64,000 nucleotides of DNA from Catenulispora sp. EB89 (GCF_041261445.1 NZ_JBGCCU010000022.1:124001-188000); one strand, 5' to 3'; numbered from the stretch's first letter, positions 18,216 to 26,962 are shown. Notes: generated by a model not told the origin, from the letters alone. Translations and numbers: made by a program.

Positions 18216-18599
18216 ATGCCGATGACTGCCTCATGGTCTCCGGAAGACCTACGTCAGCTGGATGCCGCGCGCGAGCTGGAGATCGCCGTCGAACGCTCCG
18301 ACGGCAGCTCGCGGAAATGGGTACCGGTATGGGTAGTCTGCGCCGATGGCCAGGCGTACGTGCGGACCTGGTATCGACGAGACACCGGCTGGTTCGGCCA
18401 GGCCCTGCGGTCCCGCCGAGCTCGCATCCGTGTGCCGGGCCTGGAAGCCGACGTCGCCATCGAGGACATCGGCAACGCGTCGCCCCAAGTCACCGCCAAC
18501 GTCGACGACGCCTACCGATCCAAGTACGGCCGCGATGCTGCCGGTTCCATGGTGACAGCCACAGCCGCAGTGACCACACTGCAACTCAACCCCCGGTAG
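18216..18599 (+). CDS. DUF2255 family protein
   Basis: 127 residues with the family pattern WSPEDLRQLDAARELEIAVE, VPVWVVCADGQAYVRTWYRR and WFGQALRSRRARIRV, resembling a small FMN-binding split-barrel-type fold. GAGGAGGG precedes the ATG at 18216; a second ATG at 18222 is also possible. It follows the aldolase by 37 bp and precedes a strong terminator, so it may be the last cistron of the catabolic operon. No enzymatic role is known to me. Confidence 0.75.
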   Translation: MPMTASWSPEDLRQLDAARELEIAVERSDGSSRKWVPVWVVCADGQAYVRTWYRRDTGWFGQALRSRRARIRVPGLEADVAIEDIGNASPQVTANVDDAYRSKYGRDAAGSMVTATAAVTTLQLNPR

Positions 18600-18608
18600 A
18601 GCGAGGAC

Positions 18609-18646
18609 GCCGAAGCCGCCCGGATGATCATCCGGGCGGCTTCGGC
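18609..18646. terminator. perfect 38-bp palindrome, transcription terminator
   Basis: A fully symmetric 38-bp inverted repeat (arms GCCGAAGCCGCCCGGATGA and its complement, no unpaired loop bases) lies 9 bp after the DUF2255 stop. It can form a very stable G/C hairpin. No T-run follows, as is common for high-GC actinobacterial terminators. Confidence 0.8.
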
Positions 18647-18826
18647 TGGCGACGGCCCACGCGCAACAGACGCCTGCAAGCCACCCGCCCACACACAGAG
18701 CAGCAGCGCCGCTCTTTCGTGCGGCAGTAGCCACCACGACAAGTTGCGCACACGGTCAGGCCGTCGGCAATGCCTTTTGGGTATCGGTGCCGTACCCAGA
18801 CGGTGTTGGTTCGCCGCCGAGCCGCC

Positions 18827-19228
18827 ACCATGCTCGGAGCGAATCAGGGAATTGGATTCGAGATCGCGGCCGGTCTCGGTGCGCTCGGTTGGAGTGTCGG
18901 GATCGGTGACCGCGATCCGGGGCGTCAGGAAGACGCGGTGGCCAGGCTGCGGGCCGATGGTGTCGAGGCGTTTCCGGTGCCTATCGACGTGACCGATGAC
19001 GCGAGCGTGGCAGAGCAGGGCTACCACCTGACTGAGGACCTCGCGGCCCAGGCCGTCAGGATGGTGGTCAACCAGCAGGAGTCGGCGCCCGGCAAGCCGT
19101 TCTTCCTCTCCTTCGCCACCGGTGCCATCCTCGGCACCTGGCTGCTCACCTCGGCCACATCGCGCGCCGACCTCATCGTCGGCGGCGCCATCGCGGCCGT
19201 GCTGGGTCCGATCCTGCACCCGCATTAC
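18827..19228 (+). pseudogene. chimeric relic: SDR N-terminus joined in frame to a sulfatase fragment
   Basis: One uninterrupted frame contains, in order, an SDR start (LGANQGIGFEIAAGLGALGW, ending in GVEAFPVPIDVTDDASVAEQ, 18827-19018), an arylsulfatase-like piece (GYHLTEDLAAQAVRMV and APGKPFFLSFATGA, 19019-19126) and a hydrophobic tail (about 19127-19228). The SDR lacks its catalytic half and the sulfatase lacks its active-site formylglycine motif. The frame then runs antisense into the lysR gene. This looks like two deletion-truncated genes fused, not a working protein, though expression cannot be excluded. Confidence 0.55.
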
Positions 19229-19249
19229 ACTGACACCGAACCGGGTGGG

Positions 19250-20167
19250 TCAGGTGAGCTTGGCGTCGATGTCGAGCGAGCCGACGATCAACTGCATGGC
19301 CGCGACGAGCGCCGCGATCGATTCGGTGTGGGCTTCGGCGTGGCTGATCGCGCAGATCCGTACTCTGTCGGAGGCGTCGGCGATCGGGCGGAACACGACG
19401 CTGGGCACCGGGTTGGTCAACGCGATCGGTCCGGGGTGGACGCCCACGTGTCCGCGCGTGGCCACGTGGACGGCCAGCTCGTCGTAGCGCCCCACTTCCT
19501 CGACGTGGGTACGGGGGATGCTGGCGCGGACGATGTCCGCCTGCAGCCGGCTTTCCAGGTAGGGGTTGTCGGCGCGCGGGGTGATCAGGATCTGACGGGT
19601 ACGCAGGTCCGCGAGCGTCACCTCGCGGCAGCTCGCCAGCGGGTCCGACGCCCGCAGCACGGCGACCAGCGGGAACTCGCCGAGCACGGTGCTGGTGATG
19701 CCGGGCTGCTCGGGGACCGACCAGCACAGGCCCACGTCCACCTCGCCGTCCGCCACGGCGGCGAGTTGCTCGGGGGTGTGCATGGAGACCGGGCGCCACC
19801 GGTCCCGGGCCTGGTCGTCGCCGGCGCCGGGCCAGGCGTCGACCAGCCTGGGCAGGATCAGCTGTCCCAGCTCCGGGGTGTGGGCGACCACGAGGTCGCG
19901 GTGGTGCACCGAGCGCAGGCGGGCGGTCCGGTGGGCCTGGTGCAGCGCCTCGATCGGCTGCCGGATCGCGGCGGCGAACTCGGCGCCGAAGGGCGTCAGC
20001 TGCACTCGTCGGCTCGTGCGCTCGACGAGTCGGCTGCCGAGGCTGCGCTCCAGGCCGGCGACAGCTTCGCTGACGCTGGGAGGAGCCAGTCCCAGCCGGT
20101 CGGCGGCGCGCCGGAAGTGCAGTTCGTCCGCGACAGCGAGGAAGCACTCCATCTGACGTAGGTTCAC
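19250..20167 (-). CDS. LysR-family transcriptional regulator
   Basis: 305 residues with the N-terminal helix-turn-helix of LysR regulators (LRQMECFLAVADELHFRRAA, LGLAPPSVSEAVAGLERSLG, LVERTSRRVQLT) and a periplasmic-binding-like effector domain (DVGLCWSV, LVAVLRASDPLA). The GTG at 20167 is preferred over an in-frame ATG 30 bp upstream because GGGAGG is well spaced before it. A 19-bp palindrome lies about 30 bp upstream. It is divergent from the PucR-type regulator and close to two catabolic units; a sensor for their substrate is inferred. Confidence 0.88.
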   Translation of the reverse strand: MNLRQMECFLAVADELHFRRAADRLGLAPPSVSEAVAGLERSLGSRLVERTSRRVQLTPFGAEFAAAIRQPIEALHQAHRTARLRSVHHRDLVVAHTPELGQLILPRLVDAWPGAGDDQARDRWRPVSMHTPEQLAAVADGEVDVGLCWSVPEQPGITSTVLGEFPLVAVLRASDPLASCREVTLADLRTRQILITPRADNPYLESRLQADIVRASIPRTHVEEVGRYDELAVHVATRGHVGVHPGPIALTNPVPSVVFRPIADASDRVRICAISHAEAHTESIAALVAAMQLIVGSLDIDAKLT

Positions 20168-20197
20168 TGCCGTCCTCCCGTCGCGCCGCGGTCGCAT

Positions 20198-20216
20198 CGT
20201 TCGGCTCAGCCGAACG
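20198..20216. promoter_or_regulatory. palindromic operator candidate upstream of lysR
   Basis: CGTTCGGCTCAGCCGAACG: 8-bp perfect arms around TCA. It lies between the divergent lysR and PucR-type genes, about 30 bp from the lysR start and 116 bp from the other start. A close copy occurs at 27047-27063 before the cupin operon. It is probably bound by LysR or the PucR-type regulator. Confidence 0.6.
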
Positions 20217-20331
20217 GTGGCTTCGGCAGCCCGCCGTTGATCAGCCCTTCGATCGGATTGAGAATCTTAGTGGACCACATCCGCCCTGGCTGCGGACTTC
20301 GGCGCGACGTCGTAGGTCGAGGGAGGGCAGC

Positions 20332-21696
20332 GTGACGGAAACCGGTCGGCAGCCGTTTCGGTCGCAGCGGGCCTGGATCGCAGAGCTGAATCCGCGGAGC
20401 GAGATCGACCTCGACCAAGCGGAGTGTCCGCGCTCGACCATCGACGACGCCGTCGCGCGCGTCGGTGCGGACCCCGTGCGCTGGGCGATCGAGCTGAGTT
20501 CGGCGGTCGTTCGGCGGATCGTCGGCGAGGCGCCGGTCCTCGGCGGCAGCCCGGCCGGGGTCGCGATGCTTCGCCGGGCCAACGAGGCGACGACCCTGTG
20601 GGCGTTGTTCGCGCTGGTGGAAGGCCGCGCGGCCGTCCCGCCCACCGATGAGGCGACCCTGGAGGGCATCCGCGAGTTCGTGCACCGTGGCGTCCCGCTG
20701 GAGCAGGTGCTGCACGGCGTCCGGATCGGGCACGCGGCGACGACCGAGGCGTTCCTACGGGCCTGCGCGGAGCTGGTCGACCCGGAGGCGGCGGTCGAGG
20801 AGGTGACAGCGGTCTCGCGCGAGCTGTTCTCCTACGTCGACGACCTCTCCGACACGATGATCCGCACCTACCTCGCGGAACACGCGGTGTGGAGCACCAG
20901 CGCCGCCGCGGCCCGGGCCGACATCGTCCGTTCCCTGCTGGATGACGCCACGACGTCGGACGTGGCCGAGGCTTCGCGTGCCCTGGGCTACGACCTGCGG
21001 CGGACCCACGAGGCCGTGGTGGTGTGGTCGGACTCGCCGAACGGCGGCTCGAAGCTGCAGGCGGCGGCGACCGAAGTGCTCCGGGCCCGGGGTGCCACCA
21101 TGACGCTGGTCGTGCCGGTGGCCTCGGGGCGGTTGTGGGCGTGGGGCTCCGTGCCTCGGGACGGCATGGGCCGGACCGGTTTGTCGCAGGACGTCGCGGA
21201 GGCGTTGTCCCGGCAGCGGATGCAGGCGGCCTTCGGGACCCCGGGCGACGGCGTCGCGGGCTTCCGCCGCTCGCACCGCGAGGCCGAGCGCGCAGAGCGC
21301 GTCGAGCAGCTGCGTCGCGCGGCCGGGCGGGTTCCGAGGCCCGCGACCGCCTACAGCGAGGTCGCCGCCGTGGCCCTGTTGGCCGCCGATCTCGATGCCG
21401 CCGGCGAGTTCGTGCGACGCGAACTCGGCGGGCTGGCCGTCCGCAGCGAGCCCATGGAGGCGCTGCGGACCACGCTCTACCACTACCTCGGTGCCGAGCG
21501 CAGCCTCGTGGAGGTCGCCCGGCGGCTGCATGTGGCGCGGGGGACTGTCACCTATCGGGTGAAGCGGGCCCAGGAGCTGCTGGGACACGACCTCGATGAC
21601 CGCCGCGTCGCCGTCCACACCGCCCTGATACTCGCCGAGGAACTGGGGGACGCGGTTCTCCTGCCGCGGCAGACCAACGGGCGGCCGGGATTCTGA
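20332..21696 (+). CDS. PucR/CdaR-type regulator with RsbRD-like N-terminus
   Basis: 454 residues. The N-terminal half resembles the RsbRD sensor region (helical, ending in EELFSYVDDLSDTMIRTYLAEH-like sequence). The C-terminus carries the PucR-type helix-turn-helix (TTLYHYLGAERSLVEVARRL, HVARGTVTYRVKRAQELLG). The start is GTG at 20332. It faces the flavin reductase and monooxygenase genes downstream and is divergent from lysR, so it probably governs this catabolic module, responding to an unknown signal. Confidence 0.82.
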   Translation: MTETGRQPFRSQRAWIAELNPRSEIDLDQAECPRSTIDDAVARVGADPVRWAIELSSAVVRRIVGEAPVLGGSPAGVAMLRRANEATTLWALFALVEGRAAVPPTDEATLEGIREFVHRGVPLEQVLHGVRIGHAATTEAFLRACAELVDPEAAVEEVTAVSRELFSYVDDLSDTMIRTYLAEHAVWSTSAAAARADIVRSLLDDATTSDVAEASRALGYDLRRTHEAVVVWSDSPNGGSKLQAAATEVLRARGATMTLVVPVASGRLWAWGSVPRDGMGRTGLSQDVAEALSRQRMQAAFGTPGDGVAGFRRSHREAERAERVEQLRRAAGRVPRPATAYSEVAAVALLAADLDAAGEFVRRELGGLAVRSEPMEALRTTLYHYLGAERSLVEVARRLHVARGTVTYRVKRAQELLGHDLDDRRVAVHTALILAEELGDAVLLPRQTNGRPGF

Positions 21697-21812
21697 GCCG
21701 GCAGACCAAGCAGCCGCCCGGTGGACCGGAGTTGACTTCGTGGTGTCGGACGTGGTGATCGGCCAGGCCACGCATCCCGACTGACCGAGTCGAGCGCACC
21801 GGGAGGCCCACG

Positions 21813-22307
21813 ATGATCGACCGAGAAACCTTCGTCGAGCTGATGAGCGGGGTCTGTGCCCCGGTCACCGTGGTGACGGCGATGACCGCCGACGGGCGGC
21901 CGCGCGGCAGCACCGTGTCGAGCTTCGCCTCGCTCTCGCTCGACCCTCCGCTGGTGAGCTTCGCCCTGGACCGCGCCTCGCGGCTGCTGCCCTACCTTCC
22001 GCCGACCGGCCGGGTCGGGGTGAACATCCTCGGTGCCCACCAGCAGGAGCTGGCGTCGGGTTTCGCCCGGCCGGGCCGGGGACCGGACGGAAAGTTCGAC
22101 GGCGTCGCGTGGAGGATCCGTGCCGGATTGCCGTACCTGCCCGAGTCCGCCGGCTGGACGGCGGGACGGGTCGAGCGCCACGTGGACGGCGGCGACCATG
22201 TGCTGCTCGTTGTACGCGTCGAGGAGGCGGAGTCCACCTCCGCGGCCCCGCTGATCTACGCGCGCCGAGTCTTCGGCACGCATTCCGGCCTCGCTGTCGC
22301 GAGCTGA
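21813..22307 (+). CDS. flavin reductase (HpaC/HsaB-like, FMN-binding split barrel)
   Basis: 164 residues with the flavin reductase pattern: SGVCAPVTVVTAMTADGRPR, GSTVSSFASLSLDPPLVSFA, GRVGVNILGAHQQELASGFA, and HVDGGDHVLLVVRVEE near the end. GGGAGG precedes the ATG. In two-component monooxygenases this partner uses NAD(P)H to supply reduced flavin to the oxygenase, which is encoded 38 bp downstream. An unconvincing TTGACT box lies in the 116-bp gap before it. Confidence 0.88.
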   Translation: MIDRETFVELMSGVCAPVTVVTAMTADGRPRGSTVSSFASLSLDPPLVSFALDRASRLLPYLPPTGRVGVNILGAHQQELASGFARPGRGPDGKFDGVAWRIRAGLPYLPESAGWTAGRVERHVDGGDHVLLVVRVEEAESTSAAPLIYARRVFGTHSGLAVAS

Positions 22308-22345
22308 CCGTACCCCGCATGATCCCCGACACTGGAGTCAGGACG

Positions 22346-23560
22346 ATGAGTATCTCTATGGATGTTCCGCACCGCACCGACGCCGAACGCGCACTGCGGG
22401 CCGACCTCGTCGAGCGCGCCGCCGCGCTGCGGCCGCTGTTCGCCGACAACGCCGAACTGACCGACCGCGAGCGCGGGGTGCCCGAGAAGAACATCGACGC
22501 CTTGGCCGAGGCCGGCCTGCTCACGCTGATGCAGCCCGCTCGTTACGGCGGTCTGGAGAGCGACTTCCGCACCCTGCTGGAGGTCGGCCGCGAGGTCGGG
22601 CGCGCCTGCGGCTCCACCGCCTGGCTGACCTCCCTGCTCAACGCCAACGCGTGGTTCGTCGGGCTGTTCCCCGCCCAGGCCCAGGACGATGTCTGGGCCC
22701 TCACCCCCGGCGCGCGGGTCGCCGGCGTCGTGACCCCCTCGGGCACCGCACGCGTGGTCGAGGGCGGGTTCCGGGTGAGCGGGCGCTGGGCTCCCGCTTC
22801 GGGGTGTGCGCACGCTGAGTGGGCGGTGCTCGGAGTGACCCGGCCGGACGCCGAGGGCACGCCGGACGCCGTCGGCATCGTGCTCGCGCCGATGTCGGAG
22901 CTGACCGTCGAGGACACCTGGTTCGTGACGGGGATGCGCGGGACCGCGTCGAACACGCTCGTCGGCGAGGACCTGTTCGTGCCGGCGCACCGCTTCCACT
23001 CCATCCCCGACGCGGTCGAGGGCCGATACGCGACTCCTTTCTCCGACGAGGCGCTCTACCGGGCGCCGTTCGTGCCGGTGACCGCGCTCGTGTTGACCGG
23101 GCCGCAGCTGGGATTGGCCGCTGCCGCCGTCGATCTGCTGGTCGAGCGGGCTCCGCGGCGGGGATTGACGCTGACCGGCTATACCTCCCAGGCCGAGGCG
23201 CCCACAGTCCAGCTCGCCGCCGCGAACGCCGCCTCGCATGCCGACACCGCCCAACTGCATGCCTACCGTGCGGCCGCGGACATCGACGAGGCCGCGCGGG
23301 CCGGGGTGTTCCCTGACTACGACGCCCGGGCGCGGATGCGGATGGACGCGGGAACGGCCGCGGTCCACGCGCGCGAGGCGGTCCGCATCGTGTGCTCCGC
23401 CCAGGGGGCTTCGAGCTTCGGCGAGTCCAACCCGTTGCAGCGCTTCTGGCGGGACATCGAGGCCGGGAGCCGTCATGCCGTCCTCAATCCCGAGGTGGCC
23501 GCCGAGATCTACGGCAAGTCGCTGTTCGGCATCCGGGGCACGGTTTCGGCGATGGTGTAG
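22346..23560 (+). CDS. acyl-CoA-dehydrogenase-fold flavin-dependent monooxygenase (HsaA/HpaB group D type)
   Basis: 404 residues of the acyl-CoA dehydrogenase fold without a CoA-type catalytic pattern: LTDRERGVPEKNIDALAEAG, LMQPARYGGL, GRACGSTAWL, GFRVSGRWAPASGCAHAEW, and the C-terminal IVCSAQGASSFGESNPLQRF, RDIEAGSRHAV. These are features of the HsaA-like oxygenases that use reduced flavin from a partner reductase to hydroxylate aromatics. The ATG at 22346 follows GGA-rich sequence. It is paired with the upstream reductase; the substrate is unknown. Confidence 0.85.
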   Translation: MSISMDVPHRTDAERALRADLVERAAALRPLFADNAELTDRERGVPEKNIDALAEAGLLTLMQPARYGGLESDFRTLLEVGREVGRACGSTAWLTSLLNANAWFVGLFPAQAQDDVWALTPGARVAGVVTPSGTARVVEGGFRVSGRWAPASGCAHAEWAVLGVTRPDAEGTPDAVGIVLAPMSELTVEDTWFVTGMRGTASNTLVGEDLFVPAHRFHSIPDAVEGRYATPFSDEALYRAPFVPVTALVLTGPQLGLAAAAVDLLVERAPRRGLTLTGYTSQAEAPTVQLAAANAASHADTAQLHAYRAAADIDEAARAGVFPDYDARARMRMDAGTAAVHAREAVRIVCSAQGASSFGESNPLQRFWRDIEAGSRHAVLNPEVAAEIYGKSLFGIRGTVSAMV

Positions 23561-23567
23561 GGCGACC

Positions 23568-23611
23568 CATGGCGAAGGCCGGTCCACGAGGTCGTGGACC
23601 GGCCTTCGCCA
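23568..23611. terminator. bidirectional terminator hairpin
   Basis: 21-bp perfect arms (starting ATGGCGAAGGCCGGTCC) separated by two bases, placed between the converging monooxygenase and DUF3500 genes, 8 bp after one stop and 13 bp from the other. It should end transcription from both sides. Confidence 0.85.
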
Positions 23612-23623
23612 TGCGCTCCCTGA

Positions 23624-24862
23624 TCACCCGGCTCCCTCACCGCCGTGGTGCAGCCGGTAGTGCTGGGCGAGCAGATCGCGTCCGTAGTCGTTGCCGTTGG
23701 GTGCCCGCACGATGGTGTGGACGTGGAAGCGGGCCGGCTCGGGATTGGTGAGGAAGACACCAGGATGGTTGTCGTACTCGACCAGGAGTACGGGGGAGTG
23801 GATCCGGTAGTAGAAGGCGCATTCGTCGTCGTGGCCGCCGCGCCAGGCGAACCGCGTCTCGTCGAAGTGCTCACGGACCAGTGCCAGGGTGCGCTCGGCC
23901 TGTGAGGTCGGAAGGCGGTCGAGGTAGACCCGGATCAGCTCCACCAGGCCGTCACGCTGGTCGGGCGGCAGGCTCGCCGCGACGATCCCCTCGGGCGGCA
24001 GGATGAGGTTGTCGCTTCCCGCGCCGGCGAGATGCCGTCCGTTCCACGGACCGGCGAGCTCGGGTGGGAGGTCCTGCGCGGCCAGCGAGGACCCCATAAG
24101 GAACTCGTCCTCTCGGTTGGGATCCAGGGTTCGGCGCAGTGCCAAGGCGACCTCGGTCTCGTCGCCGAAAGCGTGGACGCCTTCGAACCGTCCGGTTCCG
24201 GTCGTCGGTTCGGCACCGAGGAACACCGGGGCCAGGACCACGTGTCCTCCGACGAAGACGCAGTGCAGGTCCACGTGGTGGCCCATCAGCTGCCAGCCCC
24301 ACGGGGAGCCGCCCGAGGGGGTCCCGAAGACGGTGAACCAGTAGGCGAACTCCGTGAGGGTGTCCCGGTAGTCGTCGATGAGCTCGCCCAGGTTCTGGTT
24401 GAGCGCCATCGCCGCGCGCACCTGGGCGTAGCCGGCAGGGCTGAGGCTCGCCCCGATGACGGCGAGCGCGCGGTCGCGGGCGCGGGCGTCGAGCCGGTCC
24501 AGCCGCATGCCCTTCGGGTGCCAGGTCGGGATCGCGTTCGTCCACAGGCGCCATTCCGGGGCGTCCATCGGCAGGGCGCCGACCGCCTTCTGGTGCGGCG
24601 CCAGACCGTCGAGGTAGGCGCGGGCCGCTGTCACGGCGGAGCGCGGGGACGTCCCGGCGCCGTCGAGACGGTACAGGCCGGTGCGCGGCGTGCCGTTCTC
24701 GGTGATGCCGACGAAGGGCTCGCGGTGCCGGCGCAGGCCGGCCGTGAGCTCGAACGCCGCCTCGGCGGGAAGCAGGTCGTCGAACAGATGGGAGTCGACG
24801 ATCGGCAGCTCGCCGGGAGCGGTCGGCACCGGGAGGTCTCCCGGGTGTCGCTGGTGAGACAT
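23624..24862 (-). CDS. DUF3500 domain protein
   Basis: 412 residues matching the DUF3500 family: EPFVGITENGTPRTGLYRL, AARAYLDGLAPHQ, GYAQVRAAMALNQNLGEL, WFTVFGTPSGGSPWGWQLMG, HHVDLHCVFVGGHVVLAPVF, and a His-rich FHVHTIVRAPNGNDYG near the end. No signal peptide is seen. It is last in a four-gene operon (cupin, aldolase, SnoaL-like, DUF3500) and starts 8 bp after the SnoaL gene. Conserved His and Trp suggest an enzyme, but I know no established activity; catabolic context is the only clue. Confidence 0.8.
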   Translation of the reverse strand: MSHQRHPGDLPVPTAPGELPIVDSHLFDDLLPAEAAFELTAGLRRHREPFVGITENGTPRTGLYRLDGAGTSPRSAVTAARAYLDGLAPHQKAVGALPMDAPEWRLWTNAIPTWHPKGMRLDRLDARARDRALAVIGASLSPAGYAQVRAAMALNQNLGELIDDYRDTLTEFAYWFTVFGTPSGGSPWGWQLMGHHVDLHCVFVGGHVVLAPVFLGAEPTTGTGRFEGVHAFGDETEVALALRRTLDPNREDEFLMGSSLAAQDLPPELAGPWNGRHLAGAGSDNLILPPEGIVAASLPPDQRDGLVELIRVYLDRLPTSQAERTLALVREHFDETRFAWRGGHDDECAFYYRIHSPVLLVEYDNHPGVFLTNPEPARFHVHTIVRAPNGNDYGRDLLAQHYRLHHGGEGAG

Positions 24863-24870
24863 CAGTCTCC

Positions 24871-25344
24871 TTATTCGGTGGGCACGGCCAGGACGTCGCC
24901 CGGCAGGAGGAAGCGGTTCTCGATCCGCCGTGCGGCGACAAGCCATCGGGGGGCCTCCCCGTCCGGCCCGCCGATCCGCACGAAACGGTCGAACACGTCG
25001 GCGACCAGTACCGGAACGGTCGTCGGCACCGGCGGCTCGCCGTCTTGTGCGTGGAGCACCAGGACGGACACGGCTTCGACGAGATCGGTCTCGTGCCGCA
25101 GGATGTGGAGGTTGGACATCAGGTGCCGCGAGACGCGCGGCCCGCGCGCGGTGCGGGCGCTGTACACGCCGTCGATCTCGTCGGTGCCGCGGAAGGTCCG
25201 GCGCGAGAACGTCAGCTCGGCGTCGGCGGTGAAGAAGCCGGAGGCGGCCGAACCGTCGCCGTGGTCGATCTCGAACCACAATGCCGTCACCAGCATCGAG
25301 AGCTCGGTGTGTACCAGGGCGAGGGTCTGTGTCTCGGTGGTCAT
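24871..25344 (-). CDS. SnoaL/NTF2-like small-subunit-type protein
   Basis: 157 residues with an NTF2/SnoaL layout: an N-terminal helix pair (LVHTELSMLVTALWFEIDHG), ASGFFTADAELTFSRRTFRG, SRHLMSNLHILR and RRIENRFLLPGDVLAVPTE. Members act as hydratases, isomerases or small subunits of ring-hydroxylating dioxygenases. Its start overlaps the aldolase stop by 4 bp, so the genes are translationally coupled. Exact function unknown. Confidence 0.75.
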   Translation of the reverse strand: MTTETQTLALVHTELSMLVTALWFEIDHGDGSAASGFFTADAELTFSRRTFRGTDEIDGVYSARTARGPRVSRHLMSNLHILRHETDLVEAVSVLVLHAQDGEPPVPTTVPVLVADVFDRFVRIGGPDGEAPRWLVAARRIENRFLLPGDVLAVPTE

Positions 25345-26093
25345 CGGCCGGCTCCCGTCGTGGCGCTGTGTACACCGCTGACCAACGTGCGTGCGGCCTG
25401 GCGCAGCATCGTGGTGTCGGCCCCCAGGACCAGGAAGCTGTATCCACGGTCGTTCAGCAGCTCCGACGCGTTGCCCGAGGCCGTGGTCCCCACAGTGATG
25501 TGACGCTCGGCGCAGCGTCGTTCGGCCGCTGCGATGAGGGTTGCCAGAGCGCTGTCGTCCTCGCCGAACCCGGCGGAGACCGCGAGATCGGTCGGGCCGA
25601 TGAAGACCGCGTCGACACCGGCGACCTCGCCGATCTCGACGATCGCCTCGAGCGCTCCGACACTCTCGGCCTGGACGACGAGGCGAACGTCGTCATTGCC
25701 CGTCCGCAGGTAGTCGCCGAGGGCTTCGAGCCCCCACCGGCCGGCCCTGCCGGAGGTGCTCGCCCCGCGTCCCCCGAGCGGAGGGAACCGGGTCGCGTGC
25801 ACCGCTTTCCGGGCCTGGCCGACATCGCCGACCTGCGGGACGAACAGGCCGGCCGCACCGGCGTCGAGCGGGACCTGCACATCGCGCGGCGCGGTCCCGG
25901 CGACCCGGACGAAGGGCGCGAGCCCGCAGCCCCGGGCCATCCCGATCATGGTCGACGCCGTGCGGGTGTCGATCGCGCCGTGCTCGACGTCGATCACGAC
26001 GAAGTCGAACCCGGCGAGCGCGAGCAGCTCGACGCTCTCCGGTGCCGGGAGCTTGACCCAGGCTCCGAGCCGGGGGAACGGATCGCCCTTCAC
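25341..26093 (-). CDS. HpcH/HpaI-family aldolase
   Basis: 250 residues with GAWVKLPAPESVELLALAGF, the metal site DFVVIDVEHGAIDTRT, the loop PFVRVAGTAPRDVQVPLDAGA and IGPTDLAVSAGFG, typical of the class II pyruvate aldolase and 2-oxo-acid aldolase family. It probably cleaves a 4-hydroxy-2-oxoacid to pyruvate and an aldehyde in the degradation route of this operon. The GTG start at 26093 overlaps the cupin stop (GTGA); an upstream extension would duplicate the cupin's coding region. Confidence 0.88.
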   Translation of the reverse strand: MKGDPFPRLGAWVKLPAPESVELLALAGFDFVVIDVEHGAIDTRTASTMIGMARGCGLAPFVRVAGTAPRDVQVPLDAGAAGLFVPQVGDVGQARKAVHATRFPPLGGRGASTSGRAGRWGLEALGDYLRTGNDDVRLVVQAESVGALEAIVEIGEVAGVDAVFIGPTDLAVSAGFGEDDSALATLIAAAERRCAERHITVGTTASGNASELLNDRGYSFLVLGADTTMLRQAARTLVSGVHSATTGAGR

Positions 26094-26962
26094 CGCCGGG
26101 CTCCCTGGTAGTCGCCGGCGTTGAGCACCCAGCCCTTGGCGAGGAAGTCCTCGCGCGGCGGGGCGAAGACGTCGATGAGCGTGTGCGGTCCCGGGCCCAC
26201 GGCCCGGGTGGTGTGCACGACGGTCGGCGGTATCAGGGTCATCGAGGGACTGCCGACCTGGACGTGCTGATCGTCGCGCCACTCGCTCATCCGGGGAGTC
26301 CACGGGACCCGGAGGTGGTGGGCGTAGTCCCCGACCAGGGTCACCGACAGCTGCTCGAAGTCCTCGTGGGAATGCGGCGAGAGCCGTTCGGTGTCGCGTG
26401 GGCCCTCGTGCACCGGAAACCAGTTCACCATCAGCGAGGCCGTCCTGAAGATCCGGCCGAGGCGTCCCTCCTCGTCCGGTATGTCGCGCAGGCGATGTAT
26501 TCGGATTCCGTCGCCGCTGTTGTCGCCGTTGCCGTCACTGCCTGCGTTGCCGGGCTCCGGTAGCGGTGCGGTCCGTGGGTCGGCGCCGGCGGCATGGTTG
26601 ACGGCCCGGCTCATCTGCTCGTCGCAGTGGGCGGTGAACACCCGCGCCACCGTGGTCGAGGCCACCGCGTGCACGGAGCTGGTGCCGGCCGGCACGACGA
26701 CGAGTGCGGGCTCGGATACGGCCACTGATGCTCGACCGTCGTGCTCCACGCCTACGACGGCATCGTCCTGGACCAGCAGGACGTACTCGTCGGGCAGGTG
26801 GTGTGCGGCCAGGCGGTCACCCGCTTCGAGCTCGGTGATCGCCACGACGAAGTTCCGGCCGCACACCGACCACGTCCTGCTGCCACCGGCCGTGACCGAG
26901 TCCGGATCACGCTGTGAGATCTCGTCGACGACGGGGGTTCCTACGATTGCGGCGCTGCTCAT
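26090..26962 (-). CDS. bicupin protein, possible dioxygenase
   Basis: 290 residues with two cupin-like halves: the first around DRLAAHHLPDEYVLLVQDDA and LVVVPAGTSSVHAV, the second around RLSPHSHEDFEQLSVTLVGD and LIPPTVVHTTRAVGPG, the latter with His, His and Glu placed for metal binding. The start is ATG at 26962 (MSSAAIVGTP), preceded by GGAGAGG, rather than the ATG 33 bp upstream. It is first in the operon with the aldolase, SnoaL-like and DUF3500 genes. A palindrome 85 bp upstream matches the one near lysR. Its reaction is not assignable. Confidence 0.78.
   Translation of the reverse strand: MSSAAIVGTPVVDEISQRDPDSVTAGGSRTWSVCGRNFVVAITELEAGDRLAAHHLPDEYVLLVQDDAVVGVEHDGRASVAVSEPALVVVPAGTSSVHAVASTTVARVFTAHCDEQMSRAVNHAAGADPRTAPLPEPGNAGSDGNGDNSGDGIRIHRLRDIPDEEGRLGRIFRTASLMVNWFPVHEGPRDTERLSPHSHEDFEQLSVTLVGDYAHHLRVPWTPRMSEWRDDQHVQVGSPSMTLIPPTVVHTTRAVGPGPHTLIDVFAPPREDFLAKGWVLNAGDYQGARR

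Noticed and set aside
18770-20161. A 463-residue protein covering the relic and the lysR antisense strand
   Set aside because: Beyond about 19240 it is pure antisense of lysR; only the SDR and sulfatase pieces show homology.
21732-21760. TTGACT promoter upstream of the flavin reductase
   Set aside because: No acceptable -10 box at 16-19 bp.
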